From Planctomycetota bacterium (GTDB taxonomy: Bacteria; Planctomycetota; Planctomycetia; Pirellulales; Pirellulaceae): a stretch of 64,000 nucleotides of DNA. Within the stretch, counting starts at the first letter, position 1, and each line of letters begins with the position of its first letter. Made by a program: the position numbers and the translations under genes. Shown here one piece after another: positions 24,897-34,700 of this stretch. The DNA lies in NCBI GenBank assembly GCA_016872775.1, contig VGZA01000022.1:1-64000 (forward strand). Direction: 5' to 3'. The notes below the pieces were generated by a model. That model was not told the DNA's origin, ran no database searches, and saw nothing but the letters and a program-made list of their open reading frames with translations.

Positions 24897-25807
24897 GCGA
24901 CACGCGAATCCAGATCGATGATTACCGCCAGGCTGTCGCCGGCGCGCACCGTTCGAAATGTGTGCAGAACGATCACCACGCCCGCCTGGGACGCGCGCAC
25001 GTCGACCGCGTTGTCACCGAGCGGGTCGGTCACCGTCCCCAACAGATCCCCAATTCGCACGCAGTTCCCAAGGCACACCGCCGGCTCAAAGAAGCCGGTG
25101 GCCGGGGACGGATTGCAGATCTGCATGTGGCCGGCACCGGGACGTGTTTCCTCGACGATGTAACACAAGTTGGATTCTGGAATCGGTCGATCGAGCATTC
25201 CCAATTCACGCATCACGTTTAAGCAGCCATCCACGTAGGCTGCGACACCTTCCTCGCTGCAACCACCTCCGCCGAGGTACTCGCAGTAGATCGCCGGCAC
25301 ACGAGCATCGCGAGCGACCGAAAGCGAACGGCCTTCCAGTTTCGCATCGCTGCCCCAGACCAGAGGCAGATTGAACGCGCGAGCCATCCGCCGCTGCAGT
25401 TCGAGAACCGACGTGTCGGGATGCAGCATATATCCCGCCAGCGGCCAGACCGTCAAGCGCGTTCCGCCGGTATGCAGATCGATATAGAAGTCGCTGTCGC
25501 GAATCGCCGCTGCCAGCGCGAACGCCGTCCGCTCCGTCACGGAGCCGTCCTCGCGGCCGGGACAGGTTCGCGCCAGATCCAGGCCATCCTCGGCGGCCCG
25601 GGTACCCAGCAGAAATGCCGCTTCGTTGACCACCGGGATCAGCGACAGGCGACCGCGCAGTTCGCGCGGCGCCAGTGGTGCGATCCTTTCGAACAGCCGG
25701 CGAATCGCCGCCATCGGTTCAAATTCATCACCATGAACTCCGCCGGTGATCAACAGCCGCGGTCCCGAACGATCGCCGCAAAGCACTCTGGATTGCAATT
25801 CGATCAT
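24893..25807 (-). CDS. Succinylglutamate desuccinylase/aspartoacylase-family deacylase
   Basis: 304 residues of the AstE/AspA zinc carboxypeptidase-like family. TGGVHGDEFEPM supplies zinc ligands His25 and Glu28, and DLHTGG supplies His112; the C-terminal half has the beta-barrel seen in the family (GNCVRIGDLLGTVTDPLG). Family members release acyl groups from N-acyl amino acids, for example succinylglutamate, N-acetylaspartate or N-acetyl-diaminobutyrate. ATG 25807 overlaps the preceding stop as ATGA; longer in-frame readings run into the aminotransferase gene. Substrate may be the product or precursor handled by the neighbouring aminotransferase. Confidence 0.85.
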   Translation of the reverse strand: MIELQSRVLCGDRSGPRLLITGGVHGDEFEPMAAIRRLFERIAPLAPRELRGRLSLIPVVNEAAFLLGTRAAEDGLDLARTCPGREDGSVTERTAFALAAAIRDSDFYIDLHTGGTRLTVWPLAGYMLHPDTSVLELQRRMARAFNLPLVWGSDAKLEGRSLSVARDARVPAIYCEYLGGGGCSEEGVAAYVDGCLNVMRELGMLDRPIPESNLCYIVEETRPGAGHMQICNPSPATGFFEPAVCLGNCVRIGDLLGTVTDPLGDNAVDVRASQAGVVIVLHTFRTVRAGDSLAVIIDLDSRVA

Positions 25808-26757
25808 GTTCCCCCCGCCGCCTGCCGCCGCAACCGCCGCTCGGCGCCGTCGCGAATCTGGGCCATGACGTCTAACCCAACCCGCCGACTCCAGGCCTCC
25901 ATCAGGCAACGGTACATCGGCCCGGGCCTGCCGGAACCGATCGGTACTCCGTTAATCCGTGTCACCGGAAGCAGACAATAGGGTGTACTGGCGAGATAGG
26001 CTTCCTCGGCGTTCATCACGCAGTGGGCCTGCATGTCACGTTCCTGGAACGGAATGCCAAGTTCCGACGCGATCTCGCGCGTCACCGCGCGGCTCACGCC
26101 CGGCAGGATATTCCGCGGGCCCGGTGACAACAGACTGCCTCGTTCCAATGCCAGGAAGTTCGCACCGCTGGTCTCAGTGATATTGCCGTCCAGGTCGAGC
26201 AGCAGTGCGACCGCCTGAGGGTCGGCCAGACGAGCCTCCTGGTCGGCAAGATAATAGTGCATTCGGCTGCGGTACTTCATCTTCGGGTCACAGCATTGCG
26301 GCGGAACGTGTCGTGTCGAAGGCGTCACGACGTGCACTCCTTCGCTCAATCGGGCGCTCCAGAGTTCCCACGGCAACGGGAATGTATGCGCACAAACCGT
26401 CGGCGTGGTCCGCGCTGCCCCACCGGCACTTCCCGCATAGGTCGCGTACTCTCCGGCCGTGACGAAGTGAATCAGACCGAGTTCGTCGTCCATGTCGAGC
26501 GATCCCAGGTTGCGTTCAACGAGTTCGCGTGAGATGCGCTGCAGTTGCTCCTCCGTCATGCCGATGTCAAAGCGGACGTAGCGCAGCGAGCGGAACAGAC
26601 GCCGGATATGCTCCTCCAGTCGAAACGGAGTGTGCCGGAAAGTACGCGTCATTTCCGTCACCGTCGCACCCAACACGATGCCGGAATCGTAGATATTCAG
26701 CTTGGCCTGCGACGCGGGAACAAAGGTCCCGTTCAAATAGACAGTTGGTTCGCTCAA
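25804..26757 (-). CDS. Class IV (branched-chain/D-amino acid type) aminotransferase
   Basis: 317 residues of PLP fold type IV. The N-terminus has the family opening VYLNGTFVPASQAKLNIYDS, then RLEEHIRRLF; Lys161 in DPKMKYRSRMHYYLAD is the expected PLP lysine, and ITETSGANFLAL is the conserved phosphate-binding turn. The sequence does not say whether it is IlvE-, D-amino-acid- or aminodeoxychorismate-lyase-like. It is translationally coupled (ATGA) to both neighbours, M24 upstream and deacylase downstream. Typical length for the family is 280-310, so it is complete. Confidence 0.85.
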   Translation of the reverse strand: MSEPTVYLNGTFVPASQAKLNIYDSGIVLGATVTEMTRTFRHTPFRLEEHIRRLFRSLRYVRFDIGMTEEQLQRISRELVERNLGSLDMDDELGLIHFVTAGEYATYAGSAGGAARTTPTVCAHTFPLPWELWSARLSEGVHVVTPSTRHVPPQCCDPKMKYRSRMHYYLADQEARLADPQAVALLLDLDGNITETSGANFLALERGSLLSPGPRNILPGVSRAVTREIASELGIPFQERDMQAHCVMNAEEAYLASTPYCLLPVTRINGVPIGSGRPGPMYRCLMEAWSRRVGLDVMAQIRDGAERRLRRQAAGGT

Positions 26758-27875
26758 GCGATTAACTCCCGAGGAAACTGGCTGAGACGCCGGACTCCCG
26801 TCTCCGTGACCAGATAATCGTCTTCGACACGAATCCCGGCGCGCAGGGAATCCCAGTAGACTCCCGGCTCGGCGGTAAACAGTTCGCCCGCCTGGAACTG
26901 GTCGTCCCAGTGCGGATTCAAATGGGGCGCTTCATGCGGGAACAGGCCGATGCCATGCCCCAGATGATGAAAGAACGCTCCCGGCCGGACCGTATCGAGC
27001 ATCGCCTGCGCGCGATGAAACACCGCACGACAAGATACACCCGGTCGCACTTCCTCTTCAATCATCCTCAGCACGTCCACGACGGCATGCCAGGCGCCGG
27101 TTTGTTCGGCGGTCGCTGTTCCGCCCACGACCAGCGTGCGGCAGTTGTCCGCGTAGTAGCCACGGTAGCTGACTCCCAGATCCAGCACGAATAACTCGCC
27201 GCGCTCCGCGACGCGGTCGCGCGGCGGACCCCCAGGACTCGCCGCTTGAAAATCGTTTCCGAAATCGAGAATCGGCTCGCCGGCCGCCAATACCGCCTCG
27301 CGGAATAATGTCCCGTAGACGTCGAGTTCGTTGATGCCTGGACGAACGATCTCGCGCGCTCGCGCATACATCCGGCCGGTACATGCGATCGCCGCTTCGA
27401 TCAGTGCCAGTTCGTCCGGATCTTTGCGCCGCCGCGCCTGCCATAATGCTGGTTCCACGTCCACCCATTCAACGCTCCGGCCCTTGGCCACTGCTCGTCG
27501 AACCGATTCACCGATCGCCGAATACTCCATTCCGATCCGCGTCGAATCGACAACCGTGGTCGAATCCGCCAGTACCGTCGCCGCGGCATGATGCTGGTCC
27601 TGGCGCAACGTGGAATGAAACTGCGCGGGAAACGTGACAATCTCATCCGCCACTGCCTGATCGGGTGCGGCGTTGGGAGCGATCAACAATCCCTTTCCCG
27701 TCCGATCGAGATGGAACATCGCCACCATCAACCGATGGGGGCGAAATCCGGTCAGGTACTGCACATGTTCCGGGCGCGTTACGACCATGCGGTCGACTTG
27801 CTCCTGGTCCATCCATGAGGCTAACCGCGTCTGCCGGCGTCGTGAGAATTCAGGTTGCAAACCGGGGGATACCAT
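26754..27875 (-). CDS. M24 metallohydrolase (Xaa-Pro peptidase/creatinase fold)
   Basis: 373 residues. The N-terminal creatinase-like domain (20-150) is followed by the pita-bread domain with all five metal ligands: Asp232 in LDLGVSYRGY, Asp243 in YADNCRT, His307 in HHLGHGIGL, Glu336 in TAEPGVY and Glu351 in RVEDDYLV. It should therefore be a dinuclear-metal hydrolase of Xaa-Pro dipeptides or a related amide. ATG 27875 begins the first gene of the ATGA-coupled set and lies 69 bp after the DUF1501 stop. An ectoine-hydrolase-like role is discussed as a hypothesis because of its neighbours, but the intact metal site favours a conventional peptidase. Confidence 0.87.
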   Translation of the reverse strand: MVSPGLQPEFSRRRQTRLASWMDQEQVDRMVVTRPEHVQYLTGFRPHRLMVAMFHLDRTGKGLLIAPNAAPDQAVADEIVTFPAQFHSTLRQDQHHAAATVLADSTTVVDSTRIGMEYSAIGESVRRAVAKGRSVEWVDVEPALWQARRRKDPDELALIEAAIACTGRMYARAREIVRPGINELDVYGTLFREAVLAAGEPILDFGNDFQAASPGGPPRDRVAERGELFVLDLGVSYRGYYADNCRTLVVGGTATAEQTGAWHAVVDVLRMIEEEVRPGVSCRAVFHRAQAMLDTVRPGAFFHHLGHGIGLFPHEAPHLNPHWDDQFQAGELFTAEPGVYWDSLRAGIRVEDDYLVTETGVRRLSQFPRELIA

Positions 27876-27944
27876 GGTGGGTCCGTCTTCGCGAATCGAA
27901 CGGTTGCGGATGCGCCGGTGCCGGTGCCGGGCAATCCCTCCCGT

Positions 27945-29333
27945 CTACAACAGTTCGGGCAACGATTCGCCCGTGGTTAACGGCATCGGGCGCCCATCGA
28001 CTGTCTGGTAACTGACGCTGTCCGGTGCGTAACCCAGCGCAGCAAATACCGTTGCATGGATGTCGGCGGGAGTAACCGGGCGGAGCCTGGGATAGGCGCC
28101 GATCCGGTCGGATTCGCCAACGACCTGGCCGCCTCGAATCCCGCCGCCTGCCAAGACCACCGAATAGCAGTCCGGCCAATGGTCGCGTCCCGAGTCCTTG
28201 TTGATTCGGGGGGTCCGGCCAAAATCGCCCATCCAGATCACGAGCGTCGAATCGAGCAATCCACGCTCCGCCAGATCATCCAGCAACGCAACATACGCCT
28301 GCTGCATTGGCGGCACCAGCCGGTTTCGCAAGCGATTAAAGTTATCGGCATGCGTGTCCCAGATAATGCTGGGACCGTTGACGGTGGAGACAAACCGGGT
28401 GCCTGCCTCGACCAGTCTCCGCGCGAGCAAATGGGATTGCCCCCAGGAGTTACGACCGTAGCGGTCACGAACAGAATCCGGCTCGCGCGACAAATCGAAC
28501 GCCCGCGCCGCGTCGCCCGTCGCGACCATGCGAGTGGCTCGATCCAACTGCGCGTCAAGCGCTTCCGCCGCCAAAGTCGTGGTGGTGCCTGGAGAACGGT
28601 CGAACCGGCGCAGAAGCCCGCGCCGCTCTTCGAGTCGCTCGGCGGACAATTCCGGCAGAAGCGTCAAATTGCGTACCCGAAAATCGGCGGCATTCGGATC
28701 GGCGTTCAGCACGAATGGATCGTGAGCGACTCCCAGGCACCCGCCAAACTGGCCAGGGGTAATGTAGACGGTGCTGTCACAATGCGGCGAAGGGGTGATC
28801 ACATACGGCGGGACAGTGCCGCTGTAACCGTCGCGTCGCGCCAGCCAGCCGATCAACGTCCCAAAACTGGGAATGTCGGTCGGGCTGGAATTAATCAGGG
28901 TACTGTCCTCGCGGTACGGCCGGCCGACAATCGACCAGTGCATTCCGGAATTATGCCCCCCATGCCGATGATGTACGGTTCGCACCACGGCGAGTCGATC
29001 GATCCGCGCGGCCAGATCCGGGATCAGTTCACTGACGAACAGACCCGGGATTCGCGTATCAATCGGACGGAAGATTCCGCGCACGTCGTCCGGCGCGTGC
29101 GGTTTCGGATCCCATAGGTCGAGGTGACTGGGCGCGCCACAGTTGAAGATCATGATGACCGATCGCGCTTTTGCGGGCGCCGGCCGCACGCCCTGAATCG
29201 CCGCGAACGCGCGCTGCCAACCCCCGAACGCGCCTCCGGCCGCGATCCCGGACGCCAGCATGAATCCACGGCGCGTCGCGGCGTTGTCGGTCGCCGCTCG
29301 TGTCGCCGCCGCAACTTCATGATTCACGTTCAT
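27945..29333 (-). CDS. DUF1501 (sulfatase-like) Tat protein, second copy
   Basis: 462 residues. NAATRRGFMLASGIAAGGAF is a twin-arginine signal. It carries IMIFNCGAPSHLDLWDPKP, VRTVHHRHGGHNSGMHWS, SIIWDTHADNF, IWMGDFGRTPRI and GRDHWPDCYS, the same conserved positions as the copy at 17536-18882, but with overall divergence, so the two are paralogues rather than a recent duplication. GGGGGAG precedes ATG 29333 at seven bases. It is transcribed toward the four-gene amino-acid set with a 69-bp gap and could share its promoter. Activity is not established. Confidence 0.9.
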   Translation of the reverse strand: MNVNHEVAAATRAATDNAATRRGFMLASGIAAGGAFGGWQRAFAAIQGVRPAPAKARSVIMIFNCGAPSHLDLWDPKPHAPDDVRGIFRPIDTRIPGLFVSELIPDLAARIDRLAVVRTVHHRHGGHNSGMHWSIVGRPYREDSTLINSSPTDIPSFGTLIGWLARRDGYSGTVPPYVITPSPHCDSTVYITPGQFGGCLGVAHDPFVLNADPNAADFRVRNLTLLPELSAERLEERRGLLRRFDRSPGTTTTLAAEALDAQLDRATRMVATGDAARAFDLSREPDSVRDRYGRNSWGQSHLLARRLVEAGTRFVSTVNGPSIIWDTHADNFNRLRNRLVPPMQQAYVALLDDLAERGLLDSTLVIWMGDFGRTPRINKDSGRDHWPDCYSVVLAGGGIRGGQVVGESDRIGAYPRLRPVTPADIHATVFAALGYAPDSVSYQTVDGRPMPLTTGESLPELL

Positions 29334-29554
29334 GCGGAATCTCCCCCGCGGCGATGGGGCCCGGCCTCAATCGCGTGGCGCAGGCTCTGGACGGACGAGG
29401 GTGCGTGGAGGGTGAACGGATGCGCGCGGCACACTCCCGTGCGCGGTTACGACGTCTATACTACCCCGTCCAGAGCCTCGATCCAATACACGAATCGAAG
29501 GCCCAGTCGCGAGCTATCCGCCATCCCGGGCATCGGGCATGGACCGGTTGCCGT

Positions 29555-31294
29555 TCAACCACCAAACCCGTTGCGCATCTCAAACAGCCGGCCCTGCAAA
29601 GAACCGACAACCTTGCCGCCCTTTTCCTGGCTCGCTGACTTCAGTTCGGCTTTGCCGATGAATGATTTCATCGCCGCGCCGAACATGAATCCTTCGCCTT
29701 CTACCATCATGCCCTGGACGTTGATCGAGTCGGCCGGTTCGGTGGAGCCAAACTGGTCGGCGGCAAAGAAGACCGTCAGCGTGATCTTTTTCTGATCGGA
29801 CTCCCGCTCGCCAACCAGCGCGATGGTCGGTGGCGGCACCTGTGGACGGCCACCGCGATTGCCGCCGAAGGCGGGAAAGCGGGACGGCCCGGCCGTGGCC
29901 ACGACCTTCTTGAACTTGACTTTCTCGCCATTCAGCACGATATCGACCGTCGCCTGTTCGCTTTCGGCGGGCTGATCGCCACTTGCTGTCCAATCGGTCG
30001 AGAACGTTGCCGACGCCTGACCCGCTTCCCGCATATAAAATGGCTTGGCAGGCGGTGTCGTGATATGCACCGGCCCGTCTTTGATCTCGTCCATGATCTC
30101 TTGTCGCCGCTCGCGGATGTACTTGCGGGTTGCTTCCGCAGCTTCCTCAATATTACCTTGGGCTTCGTGCAGTTGCCCTTTGGCGAGTGTCTCGATCCGA
30201 TCCACGTCAGCGATCAGCTTTTCCTCGTTCCAGACGGTCTCCAGCAGTTTCAACATCGTCGCCTGATACCGGTCCCGCATCGCGGGAATCTGATTCAGGC
30301 GGTAGGCCAGAATCCCCTTCGCGAAGACCGATTTTGCCGGCATCCCGTCCCTCCGGGAAAAGAATACCGGCGGCGCCAGTGTCACGTCCGCACCCCAAGG
30401 GATGAAATGGAACTTTCCGTCCTTGGGATTCTTGTACAAATAGTAATTGTTCTGGTTCGATGCATAGCCGTCCCAGAAAGCGATCAACGATTCCAATGCC
30501 CAATACCGGATAAACTCGTCCAGGTCGAACCGCTTTTCCAATTCGGTGAGAAACTCGGGCGCATCGGGCTTGTCAAGAATCTCCGCCAGACGCCGCAGAT
30601 CGCCGCGGTCGGTGTTCTTATTGTTGGTCTTGATATTAAATCGATCGACCCGATCATGGATAAAGTCGGTGGGAAAAACGCCTTCGTACAGATCGCCTGT
30701 ATCGTTGCCAAACTGCCGGCGCAAATAGCGCTCGTCGATCGATTCGACGTGCGTGTAAACGCCCAGCAACTTGCCGTTCACCGTGACTTTGGCCATTGAG
30801 CTGCGCGGCGCGGGCAACCCGGCCTCGCGGAACAAACGGTAGGCGATGAACTGGCTGGCGCAACTGCGATCCTGTTTGTTGTTGTTAAACGTCAGCCGGT
30901 CGTATGCGGCGACCAACCGGTTCGAGTCGGGATGTTCGATTCGCACCTTCAAGGAAGGCCGTTCGGTATCGGTCGAACCGAAGAACCCTTTCTTGCGAAT
31001 ATCGACATGAGGCAACCGCCGTCCGTTGAGTTCCAAGTCGGCGGGGAAAAATGTATAGACTCTCGAAAACGAACCTTTGCTGAACGCCGAGACAAAATCG
31101 AGCGTCTGCCCGGAAAGCTTCTTCCAGTCCTTCTCGGCAATCGTAATTCGGATATCCAGCAACTCGTCGGCGGAGAACAACTGCTCCGCGGTCAGCGGCG
31201 TCGTCTCCTGTCCGTTCAGCGGCAGAGTCGCAATTCGGATAAGAAAACAGATGGCGATCAACGCCGAGACCGAGCAACGAATCCGCGAAGGCAT
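29555..31294 (-). CDS. CotH-like kinase-fold secreted protein
   Basis: 579 residues with a signal peptide (MPSRIRCSVSALIAICFLIR onward). The CotH domain shows LDIRITIAEKDWKKL, RPSLKVRIEH, LTFNNNKQDRSCASQFIAYR, GVYTHVESIDERYLRRQFGN, the WALESLIAFWDGYASNQNNY segment and HFIPWGADVT, matching CotH-type atypical protein kinases that phosphorylate secreted proteins. The last 130 residues hold a beta-rich region with RFPAFGGNRGGRPQ. In planctomycetes such proteins occur widely as secreted proteins of unknown targets. It stands alone, 124 bp downstream of the small membrane gene. Confidence 0.85.
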   Translation of the reverse strand: MPSRIRCSVSALIAICFLIRIATLPLNGQETTPLTAEQLFSADELLDIRITIAEKDWKKLSGQTLDFVSAFSKGSFSRVYTFFPADLELNGRRLPHVDIRKKGFFGSTDTERPSLKVRIEHPDSNRLVAAYDRLTFNNNKQDRSCASQFIAYRLFREAGLPAPRSSMAKVTVNGKLLGVYTHVESIDERYLRRQFGNDTGDLYEGVFPTDFIHDRVDRFNIKTNNKNTDRGDLRRLAEILDKPDAPEFLTELEKRFDLDEFIRYWALESLIAFWDGYASNQNNYYLYKNPKDGKFHFIPWGADVTLAPPVFFSRRDGMPAKSVFAKGILAYRLNQIPAMRDRYQATMLKLLETVWNEEKLIADVDRIETLAKGQLHEAQGNIEEAAEATRKYIRERRQEIMDEIKDGPVHITTPPAKPFYMREAGQASATFSTDWTASGDQPAESEQATVDIVLNGEKVKFKKVVATAGPSRFPAFGGNRGGRPQVPPPTIALVGERESDQKKITLTVFFAADQFGSTEPADSINVQGMMVEGEGFMFGAAMKSFIGKAELKSASQEKGGKVVGSLQGRLFEMRNGFGG

Positions 31295-31418
31295 GAACAG
31301 TCATCCTTGGATGAGGGGACCAGCGAAAGAACGGCGGCGCGTCGCACCGTTCGACAGGCTGTTAGTGTAGCTGTCCTTGGCGCACCCGCAATCGGCGTCC
31401 GCCATGAAGCGTTCGCGT

Positions 31419-31727
31419 TCAGGACCGCTCAGGGTCGCTGGAGGTGTCCGTCGGTCGACGCCGCGATTCCTCCTCCACTTCCACAGTGTACTGGATCGAA
31501 GGGCGCGCAATCCGGTCGATCTCCATCAACAGGCTGGCCGGTCCGGACCCACCTCCCGCGGGTCGCTGACGGTAGTAAATGTAACCCTGGTTTTCAAGCA
31601 TCACGAGGAAGCGATGAATCCCCCATCCGACGCAAAGCAACAGTGCCAGGACCGTCAGGCCGCCCAACAGCCACAGGCCAGCCCGAAGCAACTCGCCTCC
31701 AGCCAACAGCACCATGCCTCGTCCCAT
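31419..31727 (-). CDS. Small single-pass membrane protein, hypothetical
   Basis: 102 residues. One long hydrophobic segment (about 8-42, LLRAGLWLLGGLTVLALLLC) is followed by a soluble tail with QGYIYYRQRPAGGGSGP and an acidic, arginine-containing end. ATG 31727 or ATG 31715 could start it; neither has a strong ribosome-binding site. It lies 49 bp downstream of the AmmeMemoRadiSam fusion on the same strand and may be co-transcribed. I do not recognise a family. Confidence 0.55.
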   Translation of the reverse strand: MGRGMVLLAGGELLRAGLWLLGGLTVLALLLCVGWGIHRFLVMLENQGYIYYRQRPAGGGSGPASLLMEIDRIARPSIQYTVEVEEESRRRPTDTSSDPERS

Positions 31728-31776
31728 GGAACCCCCTCCCGTCTTGAATCGAGTTCCCTCGCGATCGGCGGACCGC

Positions 31777-34700
31777 CTATTTCAGTAACATACCCGCATA
31801 GCCGACGACACGATCGGTGTCGCCGGTGACGTCGGCGCTGGTCGCATAACCGACGCGCCGGCAGGTTTTCAGTCTACCAAGTTGTCGCAAGGTTTCCATC
31901 ACGATCACCGCCGGAAGCAAGCCGCACATGCTGATGTTGTGCCTGGTCACAACGTCGAACAGTTCCTCGGGGCGGAGCGATTCCATGGCCCGCAATGCGA
32001 TTTCGTCCAGTCGACGGTTTTCGCTGTCGGTGGCGAAGTGGTTCATGTCGCTGGAGATTACCAGCAACGGTTGTTGCGGAAGCGTCCGCAGCAGGCGTGC
32101 CAGGCCGGTGGCAAACTGTCTGCAGCTTTCGAGACTTCCGCCTCCGATCGCGATACCGACGACTTTTGTGCCGGGCGCCAATCGCGCGATCCATGGCAAT
32201 TCCAGTTCAATGCCATGTTCCTGTTGGTGGGCGGCGGAGTCGAGTTCAAGTCCTGGGATTGCGGCGGCGAGTTGTTCGGCCAGTCCGTGATCGGAGGGTA
32301 CGTCCGCGCCCGGAATCTGCCAGATTTCGTGCGGTGCGACGGCCCATTCCACTCCCAAGCGAGTATGTTTCGGACTGAGGATCAGGACGGTCCCGGGAAT
32401 TTGCACTTGCTGGAAGACGGTGGCCGCCAGCTTGCCTGAGTATCGCAGTCCTGCGTGCGGTACCATGATCGCCGGCCATTGCTCCGGTGGCGGCGGCGCT
32501 GGGTCGAGCAACTCGTCGAGCATATTCTGGAGTGCGCCGGTTTGCGCCGGATAGAACGTCCCTGCCACCGCCGGCGGACGTATTCTTGGTCCTGTCACGG
32601 CGCGTGGCGCGGTGGAAATCCGTAATGGCGTATGCACTGTTTGCGCCGCCAGACTGACGACACTGGCATTCTCTGGATGCGACACCTTGCAGTCCTCGAC
32701 AGCAATTCGAAACAACTGCTCGGCGGACTGTGCCGGGTCGACAGCCCAGGCGGAACGGCCTCGATCCATCACCAGAATCGCGCGGCGGGCCGTATCGACG
32801 CCGCGCAGATCGGGGTCGGTAACCGTGCCGTGCATCGCCGAGTCCTGCAGCACCGCCAGATTGAGTTCCAGGTTTTCGCGCCGAGCGACTACCGCGGGCG
32901 GCAGCGCGCGGGCCAGGCCTTCACATAATTGAAACGCCGTCGTCTGCAGAGGTAACCCCGGACGCAGGCTCAGTTGCGCCACATGCAACCAGTCACTCTG
33001 CGGATCGACCCGCGCCGACAACGACACGCCCTGCACCGTTCCGTCCGGGACACCAAACAGGTAGTAACTGGGCGTGGCCCCGGCCAGAAGGGCCAGCAGA
33101 TTCGACCGGCAGTGCCTTTCCAACGCCTGCAATTCCTCGTCCGACATCGATGCGGTCGAGCGCGCGGCATCGTCGGAGGCGAGCACGCCCGAATCAAAGG
33201 GCCCGCCAAAGGCAACCGACTCAAAGGTCAATATCTGCGTGTCATCCTCCTCCCATGCGGTTGTGGGCAGACCGGCCTTCTTGCACACCTGCCGCAGAAA
33301 TGTCTCGGCATCCCATTGCTGTTCGATCGCCACGCTCGGCAACAACAGACCTCCGGCATCGCCACGTCGGATCTGCAGACCATGGCGTCCCGGTACCACT
33401 TCCGCGATGCGCTGCCGTCCGCGGGCCCGCATCGGTTCGAAACCGTAGAGCAGCGAGACATCGAGATCGAGAAAGGGCAGTTCCGTCAGTGAGATCGGCG
33501 GCAATCGAACATCTTCGGTGGCGGTGCGATGGGCCGACTGCCGCAGGGCGTCAAGCAGCGGCATCGGTTTGCCGAGCGTTCCGCAGCACGCCCGCAAATG
33601 GCCCCGCCGCTTCAATGTCACAAACGCTCCCATGACCGTGAAACCGGCGGCACCACTCAACGTGGGATCGGCCAGCCGTACCGGCCGCGCACAGATCGGC
33701 GCCGCGACCAGTTCATTGGCGGCCCGTTGAATCGCCTGCTGTTGGCTCGAGGTCAGTTCCGGACGTTCGCGCAGCGGACTCGGCGCGGGGGCGGCGGGAT
33801 TCATGGAGCTTCCTTTGAGCGTGGGTGTGGCTGCGGATGGTGCGTTATAAGATGGAACGGTTTGTAATACGACCAGTGGACGGGACTTGGCATAGTTCGC
33901 GATGCGAATCGGCTGACGCTTGCGCCCCCAGTCACCCGGCCGTTCGGCAAAGTGACCGGCCACAGGTACTCCGCAGTGACCGCATGCGCCTTGCCGGATC
34001 TTGTACTCACCCAGCGCATACCAGTTGCGTTCGATCAACAACCCGCCACAGGCGTGGCAGTAGGTACTCTGATGCCGCACGTCGTTCACATTGCCGACAT
34101 AGACGTAACGCAAGCCGACCTGCCGCGCGATTTCATGAGCCGTCAACAGCGTCTCCAGCGGCGTGTTCGGCAGATCCTGCATGCGATAGTCGGGATGGAA
34201 CGCCGAAAAATGTACGGGAACGTCGTCACCGACGTGCGTCAATATCCAGTCGCACATCCGCCGCAGATCGTCAGGATTGTCGTTCGTCTGGGGAATGACC
34301 AGGTTCGTGATCTCGAACCAGACCGCGGTCTCGCGCTTCAGCCATTCCAGCGTCTCCAGGACAGGCTGCAGGTGCGAATAGGTCACACGATAGTAAAATT
34401 CCTCGGTGAAGCCCTTCAAGTCGACATTCGCCGCGTCGATCGGTTCGTAGAACGACGCCCGCGCCGACGGCGAAATGTAGCCAGCTGTCACGGCGACGTT
34501 CTTAACGCCCACTGCCCGGCAGGCTCGCGCCGTATCGATCGCGTACTCGGCCCAGATCACCGGATCGTTGTAGGTATAAGCCACGCTGCGGCAGCCGTGG
34601 TCCAGCGCCGCCTGCGCCACGGCGTCGGGCATCGCCAATTCGCTTAACCGCTCGACCTCGCGCGATTTGGAAATATCCCAGTTCTGGCAGAATTTGCAGC

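Noticed and set aside
23805-27875. Calling the coupled genes an ectoine-degradation operon outright
   Set aside because: The M24 member keeps all five metal ligands, the aminotransferase is class IV rather than class III, and neither an OCD-like EutC nor a DoeC dehydrogenase is present. Kept only as a hypothesis.
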